NCBI RefSeq assembly: GCF_013409425.1
Contig: NZ_JACCAC010000001.1
Location: 434,001-498,000, forward strand
Direction of reading: 5' to 3'
DNA length: 64,000 nucleotides
From: Nocardioides perillae
GTDB taxonomy: Bacteria; Actinomycetota; Actinomycetes; Propionibacteriales; Nocardioidaceae
Part shown: positions 1 to 9,005 of the stretch, piece by piece
How the letters are laid out: each line of letters opens with the position of its first letter
How positions within the stretch are numbered: position 1 is the stretch's first letter
The notes under the pieces: model-generated
The model's input: the letters and a program-made list of their open reading frames with translations, nothing else
Told to the model about the DNA's origin: nothing
Databases searched by the model: none
Made by a program: the position numbers and the translations under genes

Positions 1-1072
1 CGCGGACCGCGTCGGAGGCGGCCGCCTGCAGCATCGTGGTGCGGAAGGCGGCCGAGACCATGTCGGCCGCGCCGCCGACGACCAGGGCGGCGACGGCCAG
101 CCACAGCCACACGCCGGCCCGCCCGTCGGCCAGCCCGACCGCGACCCCGAAGCCGGTGATCGCGACGCCCCACACCACGATCGCGAGCACGACGGCGAGG
201 CCGTGCCGCTCGACCCGCGACACCCACCCGGAGAAGACGCCGCCCAGCACCGCGCCTGCCGGGATCGCCGCGAAGAGCAGCGCGAAGGCCAGCCCGCCGC
301 CGGCCGGGCCGCCGAAGTCGACGTCGGCGATCTCGGGGAAGAGCGCGCGCGGCATGCCGAAGACCATCGCGACCACGTCGACGACGAACGACATCAGCAG
401 CACCGGGTGCCCGCGCAGGTAGGCGAACCCCTCCACCACCGACCGCAGGCCCGGCGGCGTCACCACGCCCTCGACGGGCAGCGGCGGCAGCCGCACCACG
501 GCGCCGAGGGTGGCGAGCAGCGTGATGCTGTCGACCAGGTAGAGCCAGGAGAAGCCGAGCACCGGCAGCAGCGCCCCGCCCACGAGCGGTCCGGCGATCG
601 CGCCGGCCTGCATGACGGTCATGTTGAGCGAGTTGGCGGCCGGCAGCAGGTCGGCGGGCAGCAGCCGCGGCAGCACGGCGCTGCGCGTCGGCTGGTTGAC
701 CGCGAAGAAGGCCTGCTGCACCGAGAAGAGCCCGAGCAGCAGCCACACGCTCCCGACGTCGAGCGCGGCCTGCGCCCAGAAGGCGACCGCGGTCGCGATC
801 AGGCCCACGGTGGTGACGACCAGGATGGTGCGACGGTCGAACGCGTCGGCGAGCGCGCCGCCCCACAGGCCGAAGACGACGAGCGGGACCAGCCCGAAGA
901 CGCCGGTGAGACCGACGTACGCCGAGGAGCCGGTCATCGCGTAGATCTGCGCCGGCACCACCACGACCGTCAGCTGCGCACCCACGACGGTGACGATGTT
1001 GGCCTGCCAGAGCCGACGGAAGTGTGCGTCCTGCAGCGGTCGGGTGTCGGCCAGCAGGCCCCGGATCTGCAC
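1..1072 (-). CDS. MFS transporter, partial (3' end outside window)
   Basis: A membrane efflux carrier of the major facilitator superfamily, probably exporting a small molecule; the substrate cannot be read. The reverse strand is open from a GTG at 1072 to the window edge, giving about 357 residues without a stop. The N-terminus has the soluble lead FRRLWQANIVTVVG, then hydrophobic segments, and a loop GGALADAFDRRTI that fits the conserved MFS loop between helices 2 and 3. The visible end, SAAFRTTMLQAAASD, resembles the central region of EntS-type exporters. It is divergent from the next gene with 41 bp between starts. The family is clear; the start is less certain because no good ribosome site precedes the GTG. 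Confidence 0.8.
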   Translation of the reverse strand, partial: MQIRGLLADTRPLQDAHFRRLWQANIVTVVGAQLTVVVVPAQIYAMTGSSAYVGLTGVFGLVPLVVFGLWGGALADAFDRRTILVVTTVGLIATAVAFWAQAALDVGSVWLLLGLFSVQQAFFAVNQPTRSAVLPRLLPADLLPAANSLNMTVMQAGAIAGPLVGGALLPVLGFSWLYLVDSITLLATLGAVVRLPPLPVEGVVTPPGLRSVVEGFAYLRGHPVLLMSFVVDVVAMVFGMPRALFPEIADVDFGGPAGGGLAFALLFAAIPAGAVLGGVFSGWVSRVERHGLAVVLAIVVWGVAITGFGVAVGLADGRAGVWLWLAVAALVVGGAADMVSAAFRTTMLQAAASDAVR

Positions 1073-1101
1073 CGCAGGAGGCTACGGCGGCCGCGGGCGG
1101 C

Positions 1102-1107
1102 TACGGT
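1102..1107 (+). promoter_or_regulatory. -10 hexamer TACGGT, near-leaderless promoter
   Basis: TACGGT fits the actinobacterial TANNNT -10 and ends 6 nt before the GTG at 1114, the spacing seen for leaderless transcripts. No -35 box is obvious. Confidence 0.4.
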
Positions 1108-1113
1108 CGGAGG

Positions 1114-1962
1114 GTGCGCCTCCTCGCCACGCTGCTCGCCCTCGTCTCGGCCGCGCTGCTGCCGCTGGCGCTGACGGCCGCCTGGGCGGAGCGCACGGTC
1201 ACCGACACGACGGCGTACGTCGACGCGGTCGGCCCGCTGGCCGACGACCCCGCCGTGCGCGATGCCGTCGCCACCCGCCTGACGGGCGTCGCGGAGGAGC
1301 AGGTCGCGGCCTCGCTGGGCCCGGTCGTGGGCAGCGCGGCCGCTGACGTGACGAGCCGCGCCAGCCGCGCGGTGGTGGGCAGCGACGCCTTCGCGCGGGC
1401 GTGGCGCGACGCCAACGCCGAGCTGCACGCCCAGCTCACCACGGCCCTGGAGGGCGAGCGCAGCGACGAGCTGGTCCTGCGCCTCGACCCGCTGGTCGAC
1501 GAGGTGCTCGCGACCCTCGCCCGCGACCTGCGGCTGCCCGCGCCGCCCGAGGTCGACGCGCCCCTGCCGCTGCGCGTGGCCTCTGCGCAGGACGCGGACC
1601 GGGCCCGGGAGGCCTACCGCCTCGTCGACGCCGCGTCCCCGGCCCTGCCGGTCGTGTGGGCCGCCGTGCTGGTGCTCGCCCTGCTGCCGCGTGGGCGGCG
1701 GGCGACGCTGGTCACCGCCGCCGCGGCGTCGGTGGTGACGTGCCTGCTGCTGTGGCTGGCGGTCAGAGCCGGTGGCACGGTCGCGGCAGAGGAGGTGGGG
1801 TCGCGCTCGTTCGTCCTCGGTGAGCAGGTGGCGCGCCTGGTCTACGACGAGGTCACCTCGGGCCTGCGGGCCTGGGCGGTCGTGGCCTCCGTCGTCGCGG
1901 CCGTCGTGCTGGTCCTCGCCGCGCTGGCACCCCGCCGCCGTCGCAGGAGCGCGCGTGGGTAG
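1114..1962 (+). CDS. hypothetical membrane protein, 282 aa
   Basis: I do not recognise a named family. The protein has an N-terminal hydrophobic segment (about residues 3-24, LLATLLALVSAALLPLAL), a long extracytoplasmic region of about 150 residues rich in Ala, Asp and Val, then three hydrophobic segments from about residue 175 to 275, and an Arg-rich tail (PRRRRRSARG) expected to stay in the cytoplasm. The GTG at 1114 is chosen because the hydrophobic segment begins directly after it and a -10 hexamer lies 6 nt upstream. It overlaps the following lipoprotein gene by 8 bp, so the two are probably co-transcribed and may act together at the membrane. Confidence 0.7.
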   Translation: MRLLATLLALVSAALLPLALTAAWAERTVTDTTAYVDAVGPLADDPAVRDAVATRLTGVAEEQVAASLGPVVGSAAADVTSRASRAVVGSDAFARAWRDANAELHAQLTTALEGERSDELVLRLDPLVDEVLATLARDLRLPAPPEVDAPLPLRVASAQDADRAREAYRLVDAASPALPVVWAAVLVLALLPRGRRATLVTAAAASVVTCLLLWLAVRAGGTVAAEEVGSRSFVLGEQVARLVYDEVTSGLRAWAVVASVVAAVVLVLAALAPRRRRRSARG

Positions 1963-2893
1963 CCGGCGCGCCGCGGCGCTCACCCTGGCCGCGTGCCTCC
2001 TCGTGGGCTGCAGCGGCGGGACCGACCCGGGCCCCGCCGACGACCGGGCCTCGGCGGGCGACGCCTCCGGCGCCGCGGCCGGGAGCACCCCGGGCCCCGC
2101 GGACACGTCGACAGCGCCCGACGGACCGCCCCTGACCGCCGACCTGCGGCAGTCGTCGCGCGACGCGGCGGCCGGGCAGGTGCAGGTGTGGCTGGGCAAC
2201 GGGACGGGGGCGCCGCTGACCCCCACGCGGCTCACCTACCGCGACGGCCGGCTGACCCGCGAGGTCCTCGCCGAGCGGCTGCGCGAGGTGCCGGCCGGCC
2301 GTGAGCTCGGCTTCCCGGTGCCGCTGCCGCCGGCCGCCTGCCCGGTCGACGGCGACGCCGCGGGCGTGCTGGAGGTCGTCTGGGAGGGCGGCCGCGAGGA
2401 GGTGCCGGTGACCGACGACAACGGCACGGTCGCGGCGTACGCCACGTCGGCGTGCCAGGCGCGGCGCGTCGCACGGGTGGCGCGCCTCGCCTTCCTCGAC
2501 GAGGTGCCGACCACCGGCCAGGGCACCGCCGCGACCGCGCGGCTGCTGCTGCAGGTCGAGCCGACCGGACGCGTCCCCGGCGCCACGCTGACCCTCGAGA
2601 CGGTCAACGGCACCCCCGTGCTCGCGCCCGCGGGCGGTCTGCCCTTCTGGGCCCCTCGGCTGCCCGTGGGCGGGTTGGAGCGGACCCGCGTCATCCAGCT
2701 GCCCGTCGCGCCCGCGCGGTGCGACTCCCACGCCTTCCTCGAGGCCGGCGGCGCGACCGCCTTCCGCCTCGACGTGCGCCTCGACGAGCCGGGCCGCGAG
2801 CCGCTCTTCGCCGAGCTCGTGGTGCGGATGCCTCCCGCCGGCGCCCGCGCGGCCCTCGACTTCGCGCTCGAGGCCTGCGGCCTCACCGGCTGA
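1955..2893 (+). CDS. hypothetical lipoprotein, 312 aa
   Basis: A probable lipid-anchored surface protein of unknown role. The start GTG at 1955 overlaps the stop of the upstream gene (GTGGGTAG). The N-terminus is a typical lipoprotein signal: Arg-Arg, a hydrophobic stretch, and the lipobox LLVGC, with the modified cysteine near residue 20. A Gly/Ala/Pro/Asp-rich linker of about 40 residues follows, then a soluble domain with paired cysteines (CPVDGD, TSACQAR, CDSH, EACGLTG). The layout resembles small cell-surface lipoproteins of Nocardioides without assigned function. It is likely an operon partner of the membrane protein before it. Confidence 0.72.
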   Translation: MGSRRAAALTLAACLLVGCSGGTDPGPADDRASAGDASGAAAGSTPGPADTSTAPDGPPLTADLRQSSRDAAAGQVQVWLGNGTGAPLTPTRLTYRDGRLTREVLAERLREVPAGRELGFPVPLPPAACPVDGDAAGVLEVVWEGGREEVPVTDDNGTVAAYATSACQARRVARVARLAFLDEVPTTGQGTAATARLLLQVEPTGRVPGATLTLETVNGTPVLAPAGGLPFWAPRLPVGGLERTRVIQLPVAPARCDSHAFLEAGGATAFRLDVRLDEPGREPLFAELVVRMPPAGARAALDFALEACGLTG

Positions 2894-2908
2894 GCGGGCG
2901 GCCGCCCC

Positions 2909-3196
2909 TCACGGTCGCGGGTCGGTCCTGGTCCACGGCTTGCTGTCGCGACGGTGGCCGGTGGCGGCCAGGCACCGGCGGCACACCGAGGTGACCCGGT
3001 CGGCGTCGCGACCCGTGGCCGGTTGCACGTCGGCCCACTCGACGTGGGAGAAGCGGGCGAGCCCTGCGCGCTTGGTGGGCACGCCGCACAGCGTCTGGTT
3101 GGTGCCGCGCAGCCACGCGTGCACCTCGCCGGCAGGCGCGCGCACGCCGTCGGGGTCCACCCACGAGTCCGTCGCCGCCACCGCCGCCCTCACCAC
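2909..3196 (-). CDS. conserved hypothetical protein, 95 aa
   Basis: A small soluble protein of unknown function. Near the C-terminus it carries SVCRRCLAATGH, a Cys-x-x-Cys with a nearby His, plus an earlier Cys in QTLCGVPTK; together these could bind a metal, but that is inference. The start is one of two adjacent GTG codons (3196 or 3193). It lies downstream of the PrmC-like methyltransferase on the same strand with 24 bp between, so the two are probably transcribed together. Small length and unusual composition lower confidence, but the frame carries typical high-GC third positions. Confidence 0.6.
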   Translation of the reverse strand: MVRAAVAATDSWVDPDGVRAPAGEVHAWLRGTNQTLCGVPTKRAGLARFSHVEWADVQPATGRDADRVTSVCRRCLAATGHRRDSKPWTRTDPRP

Positions 3197-3220
3197 CCGC
3201 CGTACCCGCCCGGCTCGGGC

Positions 3221-4078
3221 TCACGCCCGCTCGCCCGCCAGCACCAGCGCACCGCGCTCGTCGTCGCGGAGCAGCCGCGGGGCCAGCCCCGCCCGGGCGT
3301 ACGCCGCGCCCGCCCCGTCGACCTGCCCCTCGCCCACCTCGACCAGCAGCGTCCCGCCGGGCCGCAGCCAGCGGGGCGCAGCGGAGGCCACCCGGCGCAG
3401 CAGGTCGAGGCCGTCGGCGCCGCCGTCCAGCGCCGCCGCGGGCTCGTGCTCGCGGGCCTCGGGCGGCAGCAGGGCGAGGGCCGCCGTCGGCACGTAGGGC
3501 ACGTGCGCGGTCAGCACGTCGACGGCACCGGCCAGCTCCGGCGGCACCACGGCGTCGAGGTCGCCGCACGCCACCACCGCCGACGCCCCGCCGGGCGCCG
3601 CGTCGAGGTTGGCGCGCGCGCAGGCCACGGCCCGCGGGTCCAGGTCGCCCGCGACCACCCGTACCCCCGGCACCCGGTGCGCGACCACCGCGGCCACGGG
3701 CCCGGCGCCGCAGCACAGGTCCACGAGCACCGGGGCGTCGGGCCCCGGGGCGTCGGGCCCCGGGGCGGCGGGCCCCGGGGCGGCGGGCCCCGGGCGACCG
3801 TCGGCGCGGGCCGCGGTGAGCAGCCGCGCCGCCTCCTCGACCAGCAGCAGGGTGCGCTGGCGCGGCACGAAGACGCCGGGGTCGACCCGCAGCCGCACGC
3901 CCCCGAGGAGCACCGAGCCCACGACGTGCTCCAGCGGCTCGCCGGCCACGCGCCGGGCGACGAGGGCCTCCAGCGCGGCGCCGGCCCGCCCGCTGCCGCG
4001 CAGCTCGGCGGCCTCCTCCTCGGCGAAGACGCACCCCGCCGCGCGCAGCCGCGCCACCAGCGGGTCCGCCTCGCTCAC
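3221..4078 (-). CDS. PrmC/HemK-related protein N5-glutamine methyltransferase
   Basis: A SAM-dependent methyltransferase of the PrmC-related family found in actinobacteria beside true PrmC; its protein substrate is not established. The SAM-binding region is [15 protein letters not shown], after a PrmC-like lead [13 protein letters not shown]. The catalytic NPPY of PrmC is replaced by HVPY, followed by [18 protein letters not shown] and [13 protein letters not shown], as I recall for this subgroup. Length 285 aa fits. A Pro/Ala/Gly insert of four near-identical 5-residue units ([10 protein letters not shown]) sits before the SAM motif and is encoded by a 15-bp tandem repeat at 3731-3790. Its start is 59 bp from the divergent zwf start. 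Confidence 0.82.
   Translation of the reverse strand: MSEADPLVARLRAAGCVFAEEEAAELRGSGRAGAALEALVARRVAGEPLEHVVGSVLLGGVRLRVDPGVFVPRQRTLLLVEEAARLLTAARADGRPGPAAPGPAAPGPDAPGPDAPVLVDLCCGAGPVAAVVAHRVPGVRVVAGDLDPRAVACARANLDAAPGGASAVVACGDLDAVVPPELAGAVDVLTAHVPYVPTAALALLPPEAREHEPAAALDGGADGLDLLRRVASAAPRWLRPGGTLLVEVGEGQVDGAGAAYARAGLAPRLLRDDERGALVLAGERA
3731..3790. repeat. 15-bp tandem repeat, 4 units, inside the methyltransferase gene
   Basis: Four adjoining 15-bp units, each close to CGGGGCGTCGGGCCC. Because 15 is a multiple of three, changes in copy number keep the frame and alter only a Gly-Pro-Ala/Asp-Ala-Pro linker. Confidence 0.85.
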
Positions 4079-4137
4079 CGCCCCAGCCTCGCACCCGCCC
4101 CACCCCGGCCCTTGCCGTCGGCCGGTATGCAGGAGCC

Positions 4138-5613
4138 ATGGCCGACCAGCCCACGACCCCCGAGCCGACCGAGCCGACGGCCGACCTCGCCGACGACCTG
4201 CCGCCGCACGTGCTCGTGCTCTTCGGCGCGACGGGCGACCTGGCGAAGCGCAAGCTCTTCCCGGCGTTCTACCGGCTCGCGGCCTCCGGCCTCTTCCCCC
4301 GCGAGTTCGCGGTGATCGGCAGCGGGCGCCACTCCCCGGGCACCGACGAGGAGTTCCGCGCGCAGGTGCGCGAGGTGCTGGCGGACGCGCTCGGCGACGA
4401 GGCGGACGCTGACGCGCTCGACGACCTGGTCGGCCGGGTCTCCTTCCAGACCGCCAGCGCCGACGACGGCGCCGACCTCGCCGCCGCCGTCCGCGAGGCC
4501 GAGGAGCGGCTCGGCGACGGCGCGCGCCGCCTGCTCTACCTCTCCGTCCCGCCGGGCGCGATGGACGGGATGATCCGGATGCTCGGCCGCGAGGGCCTCA
4601 CCGACCGCGCGCGGCTGGTGGTGGAGAAGCCCTTCGGTCTCGACCTGGCCAGCGCCCGTGACCTCGACGCGACGCTCGACGAGGTGATCGGGGAGGACCA
4701 GGTCTTCCGCATCGACCACTTCCTCGGCAAGGAGGCGGTGCAGAACATCCTGGCGCTGCGCTTCGCCAACGGCCTCTTCGAGCCGGCCTGGGACCGCCAC
4801 TCCGTCGCCCAGGTGCAGATCGACGTGCCGGAGGAGCTCGGCCTCGAGGGCCGCGGGTCGTTCTACGAGTCGACCGGCGCACTGCGCGACATGGTCTCCA
4901 CCCACCTCTCCCAGCTGCTGGGCTTCGTGGCGCTCGAGGACCCGGGCGCCTTCGACGCGGGTGCCCTGCGCGACGCCAAGGCCGCCGTCTTCCGCGACCT
5001 GCGCCCGCTCGACCCGAGCCGGGCCGTGCTCGGCCAGTTCGAGGGCTACCGCGACGACGAGGACGTCGCCGACGACTCCGACGTCGAGACCTTCGTCGCC
5101 CTCGAGATGCACGTCGACAACGAGCGGTGGCGGGGCGTCCCCTTCTGGCTGCGCACGGGCAAGGCGATGGCGCAGACCCGGCGCACGGTCACGCTGCGCT
5201 TCCGCGAGCCCGACTCGCACGTCTTCCACGGCTACCCCTGCCCCAACGAGCTGGTCCTCGAGCTGACCGACGACCCGCGGGTCCAGGTCGACGTCCGCGC
5301 CAAGCACCCCGGCCCCGCGATGTCGCTGACCCACGGTGCCCTGCGCCTCGACCTCGGCGAGGTCGACCACACGGGCCACGAGGGCGAGGACGAGGCGCAC
5401 CACGCCCGCCCCCTCGAGGCCTACGAGCGGCTGCTGCTCGACGTGGTGCGCGGCGACCAGACGCTCTTCACCCGCGCCGACGAGGTCGAGCGGCTGTGGG
5501 AGGTGGTGCAGCCGTTGCTCGACGAGCGGCCCGAGGTGCACCCCTACCCGGTCGGCTCCTGGGGCCCCGAGGCCGCCGCCGACCTCCCCGCCGGCGGCTG
5601 GCGGCTGCGGTGA
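4138..5613 (+). CDS. zwf: glucose-6-phosphate 1-dehydrogenase
   Basis: Catalyses the first step of the oxidative pentose phosphate pathway, glucose-6-phosphate plus NAD(P)+ to 6-phosphogluconolactone, in the cytosol. The N-terminal dinucleotide motif [10 protein letters not shown] is at about residues 30-39, and the substrate/catalytic signature RIDHFLGKE is at about 191-199. The C-terminal half carries the usual [10 protein letters not shown] motif. Length 491 aa is normal. The ATG at 4138 follows AGGAG at short spacing. The GH15 gene starts about 22 bp downstream, so a carbohydrate-use operon is likely. No opcA or gnd gene is next to it. Confidence 0.97.
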   Translation: MADQPTTPEPTEPTADLADDLPPHVLVLFGATGDLAKRKLFPAFYRLAASGLFPREFAVIGSGRHSPGTDEEFRAQVREVLADALGDEADADALDDLVGRVSFQTASADDGADLAAAVREAEERLGDGARRLLYLSVPPGAMDGMIRMLGREGLTDRARLVVEKPFGLDLASARDLDATLDEVIGEDQVFRIDHFLGKEAVQNILALRFANGLFEPAWDRHSVAQVQIDVPEELGLEGRGSFYESTGALRDMVSTHLSQLLGFVALEDPGAFDAGALRDAKAAVFRDLRPLDPSRAVLGQFEGYRDDEDVADDSDVETFVALEMHVDNERWRGVPFWLRTGKAMAQTRRTVTLRFREPDSHVFHGYPCPNELVLELTDDPRVQVDVRAKHPGPAMSLTHGALRLDLGEVDHTGHEGEDEAHHARPLEAYERLLLDVVRGDQTLFTRADEVERLWEVVQPLLDERPEVHPYPVGSWGPEAAADLPAGGWRLR

Positions 5614-5635
5614 GCGCACGAGCGGCGGCCCGCCC

Positions 5636-7495
5636 GTGGTGAACCGGCCCGGCAACCAGCCGGGCGACGCCCCCGCGTGGGGGCAGGTGCCGATCGCCGA
5701 CCACGGCCTCGTGGGCGACCTGCGCACCTGCGCGCTGGTCGGCGCCGAGGGATCCGTCGACTGGTTCTGCGCTCCCCGCTTCGACTCGCCCAGCGTCTTC
5801 GCGGCGGTCCTGGGCGGCGAGGACGCCGGAGCGTGGACGCTGCGTCCGCTCGACGAGGAGACGACGACCCACCAGTTCTACCTGCCCGACACCAACATCC
5901 TGGTGACGCGCTTCCACACCGAGGCGGGCGTGACCGAGGTCCACGACTTCATGCCGGTGCTGCGGGCCCACGACCCCGACCACCACCAGCGGCTCGTGCG
6001 CCGCGTGGTCTCCGTGCGCGGCACCTCCCGCCTGGCGATGCGCATGGCCGCCCGCCCGCAGTACGCCACCGAGCGCCCCGACCTGCAGCGCACCGACCGT
6101 GGCGTGCGGCTCTCCGACGGCGAGGTCGACCTCGCGCTCAGCTCCACGGTCGACCTCGAGCTCGACGGCGCCGACGTCACGGCCGAGGTCGAGCTCGGTC
6201 CGGGCGAGTCCGCGCTCTTCGTGCTCGAGGTGCTCGAGCCCGGGGAGGAGATGCGCGGCTGCGGCCAGGGCGACACCCAGGAGCTCTTCGCGGCGACGGC
6301 CCGCTTCTGGCGCACCTGGCTCAGCCAGTCGACGTACGCCGGTCGGTGGCGCGAGATGGTCGACCGCGCCGCCCTGACCCTCAAGCTCCTGTGCCACGAG
6401 CCGAGCGGCGCCGTGGTCGCCGCACCCACCACGAGCCTGCCGGAGTCGGTGGGCGGCGGACGCAACTGGGACTACCGCTACGTGTGGATCCGCGACGCGG
6501 GGTTCACGCTCTACGCGCTGCTGCGGCTCGGCTTCACCGACGAGGCCGCCGCCTTCACCCGCTGGCTCTCCGAGCGCCTCGGCGAGGGCGGCACCCACCG
6601 CGCAGAGCACGGTGAGGACCTCGGGCCGCTGCGCGTGCTCTACACCATCGACGGCGAGGTGCCCGAGACCGAGCGCACCCTCGACCACCTGTGCGGTCAT
6701 CGCGGCTCGCAGCCGGTGCGCGTCGGCAACGCGGCGGTGGAGCAGCTGCAGCTCGACATCTACGGCGAGGTCATCGACGCGGTCTACCTCTTCGACAAGC
6801 ACGGCCCCGGCATCTCCCACGACGCGTGGGCCGACCTCACGCGGGTCGTGGAGTGGCTCGCCGAGAACTGGCAGCGCCCCGACCACGGCATGTGGGAGAT
6901 CCGCGAGGAGCCGCGCGAGCACCTCACCTCCCGGCTGATGTCGTGGGTGGCGCTCGAGCGGATGATCCGCGTGGCCCGACGCCGCGGGCTGCCCGGCGAC
7001 CTGTCGGCCTGGTCACGGGTGCGCGACGACGTCTACGCCGACATCACCGAGCGCGGCTGGGACGACGCGCAGCAGACCTACGTGCAGCACCCTGGCAGCG
7101 AGGTGCTCGACGCCGGCCTGCTGCTGATGCCGATGGTGAAGTTCTGCTCCCCCGCCGACCCGCGCTTCCTCGCCACGCTCGAGCGGGTCGAGCAGCGGCT
7201 GGTCTCCGACAGCCTGGTCTTCCGCTACGACCTCGACGAGACCACCGACGGCCTGAGCGGCGACGAGGGCACCTTCTCGATGTGCTCCTTCTGGTACGTC
7301 GAGGCGCTCACCCGCGTCGGCCGGCTCGACGACGCGCGCCTGGCGCTGGAGAAGATGTTCACCTACGCCAACCACCTCGGGCTCTACGCCGAGCAGGTCG
7401 GGCTCTCGGGCGACCAGCTCGGCAACTTCCCGCAGGCCTTCACCCACCTCTCCCTCATCAGCGCCGCTCTCAACCTCGACCGCGCACTGGGGTAG
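5636..7495 (+). CDS. glycoside hydrolase family 15 (glucoamylase/trehalase type)
   Basis: A cytosolic GH15 enzyme; in actinobacteria this subgroup includes trehalases and glucan 1,4-alpha-glucosidases, and sequence alone does not decide between them. The N-terminus VPIADHGLVGDLRTCALVG with VDWFC is the typical start of the bacterial family. The central GGRNWDYRYVWIRDAGFTLY, the acid-containing MWEIREEPREH and the late EGTFSMCSFWYVEAL are family motifs of the (alpha/alpha)6 barrel. No signal peptide. The start is one of two adjacent GTG codons (5636 or 5639); length about 619 aa. Coupling to zwf would feed released glucose toward the pentose phosphate pathway. Confidence 0.9.
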   Translation: MVNRPGNQPGDAPAWGQVPIADHGLVGDLRTCALVGAEGSVDWFCAPRFDSPSVFAAVLGGEDAGAWTLRPLDEETTTHQFYLPDTNILVTRFHTEAGVTEVHDFMPVLRAHDPDHHQRLVRRVVSVRGTSRLAMRMAARPQYATERPDLQRTDRGVRLSDGEVDLALSSTVDLELDGADVTAEVELGPGESALFVLEVLEPGEEMRGCGQGDTQELFAATARFWRTWLSQSTYAGRWREMVDRAALTLKLLCHEPSGAVVAAPTTSLPESVGGGRNWDYRYVWIRDAGFTLYALLRLGFTDEAAAFTRWLSERLGEGGTHRAEHGEDLGPLRVLYTIDGEVPETERTLDHLCGHRGSQPVRVGNAAVEQLQLDIYGEVIDAVYLFDKHGPGISHDAWADLTRVVEWLAENWQRPDHGMWEIREEPREHLTSRLMSWVALERMIRVARRRGLPGDLSAWSRVRDDVYADITERGWDDAQQTYVQHPGSEVLDAGLLLMPMVKFCSPADPRFLATLERVEQRLVSDSLVFRYDLDETTDGLSGDEGTFSMCSFWYVEALTRVGRLDDARLALEKMFTYANHLGLYAEQVGLSGDQLGNFPQAFTHLSLISAALNLDRALG

Positions 7496-7532
7496 GAGCC
7501 GGTCTTGCGTGGCGGGGCACGGCGCCGAGTTC

Positions 7533-7598
7533 GGCGCAATTGTGCGGCGGACGACGGTTACTGGCCGGTTCCACAGTCGAGTCCAGCACAATTGCGCC
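7533..7598 (-). repeat. 66-bp dispersed inverted-end element, copy 1
   Basis: Ends are the 13-bp arms GGCGCAATTGTGC and GCACAATTGCGCC, exact reverse complements. Read on the minus strand the 40-bp core matches copy 2 closely, sharing GACTCGACTGTGGAACC and CCAGTAACCGTC. It lies between the GH15 gene and an SRPBCC gene and ends 80 bp before the SRPBCC start. Function unknown. Confidence 0.9.
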
Positions 7599-7621
7599 CA
7601 CCTGCACCCCGGACCCAACCG

Positions 7622-7638
7622 TGACAGCAGTGCTGTCA
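7622..7638. promoter_or_regulatory. 17-bp perfect inverted repeat, candidate operator
   Basis: TGACAGCA, one G, then TGCTGTCA: eight-base arms with a single central base, ending 40 bp before the GTG of the SRPBCC gene. Symmetry and position fit a repressor site, but no regulator gene is adjacent. Confidence 0.45.
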
Positions 7639-7678
7639 TGATGAGCGCCCCGACCCCCGCACCACCCAGGAGGCAGCC

Positions 7679-8104
7679 GTGGCCAGCACCACCACCCGCG
7701 CGACGAAGGTCGTCGACCGCCCGATCGAGCAGGTCTGGGCGGCACTGGTCGACCACGAGGGCATGGCGAGCTGGGGTCCCGGCCTGCAGGTCACGCTCAC
7801 CACCCCCGGCCGCGAGGAGCGCAACGGCGTCGGCGCGGTGCGCCGCATCGCCGCGCCCGGGCCGGCGCCCGCGATCGTGGAGGAGGTCACCGAGTGCACG
7901 CCCTACGCCCTGGGCTACCGCGCGCTCTCCGGCGTGCCGTTCAAGGACTACTCCGGCCGCGTGACGCTGCGCGACGTCGGCGGTCGCACCGAGGTCACCT
8001 GGGCGCTGACCGCCCGCACCCGCGTCGCGCCGGAGAAGCTGGTGCTCGCCGGCACCACCCGTGCCCTGCTCGCCGCCTTCACCCGCTCGCTGCGCCGGTC
8101 CTGA
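7679..8104 (+). CDS. SRPBCC family protein (polyketide cyclase/START-like fold)
   Basis: A small ligand-binding protein of the SRPBCC (Bet v 1-like) superfamily; its ligand cannot be predicted. The N-terminal pattern ATKVVDRPIEQVWAALVDHEGMASWGP is the usual first strand and helices, and a later strand-rich part (GRVTLRDVGGRTEVTW) ends in a C-terminal helix. 141 aa, normal for the family. The GTG at 7679 follows AGGAGG with good spacing. A perfect inverted repeat and copy 1 of the 66-bp element lie just upstream, so regulation may be specific. A second, unrelated-looking SRPBCC gene at 51330 also follows a copy of that element. Confidence 0.8.
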   Translation: MASTTTRATKVVDRPIEQVWAALVDHEGMASWGPGLQVTLTTPGREERNGVGAVRRIAAPGPAPAIVEEVTECTPYALGYRALSGVPFKDYSGRVTLRDVGGRTEVTWALTARTRVAPEKLVLAGTTRALLAAFTRSLRRS

Positions 8105-8138
8105 GCCCCCGCTCCGCGCGGCCTGCCAGACTCGAGCC

Positions 8139-8501
8139 GTGCTCGACCCCCTCACCTGGACCCTCGCCGGGCTCTCCCTGCTGATCGCCGCCCTCGCGAC
8201 GGCGTACGTCGTGCGCGACCGGCTCACCGACCGGTGGCTGCTGGCCCCGGCCGCGCTGCTCGAGGTCGGGCTGCTCGCGCAGCTGGTGGTCGGGGTGGTG
8301 CTGCTCGTGACCGACGGCGGCGACGTGTCGGCCGCGACCTTCGTGGGCTACCTCGTCGGCCTGCTGCTGATCGTGCCTGCGTCGGCGTTCTGGGCGCTCG
8401 GCGAGCCCAGCCGCGCCGGCACCGCGGTGTGGATCGTCTCCGGGCTGGTCGTGCCCTTCCTGCTGCTGCGCCTCGACGTCATCTGGTCCGCCGGTGCCTG
8501 A
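8139..8501 (+). CDS. hypothetical membrane protein, 120 aa
   Basis: Four hydrophobic segments fill nearly the whole protein (TWTLAGLSLLIAALATAYVV, LLEVGLLAQLVVGVVLLV, FVGYLVGLLLIVPASAFWAL, GTAVWIVSGLVVPFLLLRL), so it is an integral membrane protein. I know no function. The GTG at 8139 is preferred over the upstream in-frame ATG at 8061, which lies inside the SRPBCC gene. Its last bases overlap the next gene by 8 bp, suggesting translational coupling and a joint role with that second membrane protein. Confidence 0.75.
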   Translation: MLDPLTWTLAGLSLLIAALATAYVVRDRLTDRWLLAPAALLEVGLLAQLVVGVVLLVTDGGDVSAATFVGYLVGLLLIVPASAFWALGEPSRAGTAVWIVSGLVVPFLLLRLDVIWSAGA

Positions 8502-8970
8502 GCCCCACCCCGAGGCCCCCGGCGCCGCCGAGCCGCGCGCGACCTCGAGCGGCTGGGGACGCGTGCTGGTCGCGGTCTACGCCGTCTTCGCGCTCGCCGC
8601 GACCGGTCGCTCGTCGGTGCAGGTGGCGACGGCCTTCGACGAGGCACCGGTCCCCTACTCGCTCACCGTCCTCGCCGCCGCGGTGTACGTCGTGGCGACG
8701 GCCGCCCTCGCCTCCACCCGCCCGCTCGCCCGCCGGGTGGCGTGGGTCGCGCTCGGCGTCGAGCTCGCGGGCGTGCTCGTGGTGGGGGTGCTGAGCGTGG
8801 TGGAAGGTTCGTGGTTCCCCGACGACACGGTGTGGTCGCGCTTCGGCGCGGGCTACGGCTGGCTGCCGCTCGTGCTGCCCGTGGCGGGCCTCGCGTGGCT
8901 GCGGCACACCCGCCCCCGGGGCGGCGCCGCGACCCCGCAGGAGGGCGCCCGCGCCCACCCGCGCGGGTGA
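8494..8970 (+). CDS. hypothetical membrane protein, 158 aa
   Basis: Begins with a short Pro/Glu/Ala-rich cytoplasmic lead, then four hydrophobic segments (around RVLVAVYAVFALAATG, YSLTVLAAAVYVVATAAL, VAWVALGVELAGVLVVGVL, YGWLPLVLPVAGLAWL) and a short basic tail. The motif ATGRSSVQ after the first helix and the WFPDDTVWSRFGAGYG loop look conserved, but I cannot assign a function. The GTG at 8494 overlaps the upstream membrane gene, so the two form a pair. Confidence 0.75.
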   Translation: MPEPHPEAPGAAEPRATSSGWGRVLVAVYAVFALAATGRSSVQVATAFDEAPVPYSLTVLAAAVYVVATAALASTRPLARRVAWVALGVELAGVLVVGVLSVVEGSWFPDDTVWSRFGAGYGWLPLVLPVAGLAWLRHTRPRGGAATPQEGARAHPRG

Positions 8971-9005
8971 CATCGGGCCCTCCGGCGGCCGGGTACACAC
9001 GAGGC

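Noticed and set aside
7533..7598. Possible peptide coded within the 66-bp element
   Set aside because: One frame is open in all copies with a similar 22-residue product, but 66 is a multiple of three by size alone, no start codon or ribosome site exists, and the conserved features are inverted repeats, which point to DNA function.
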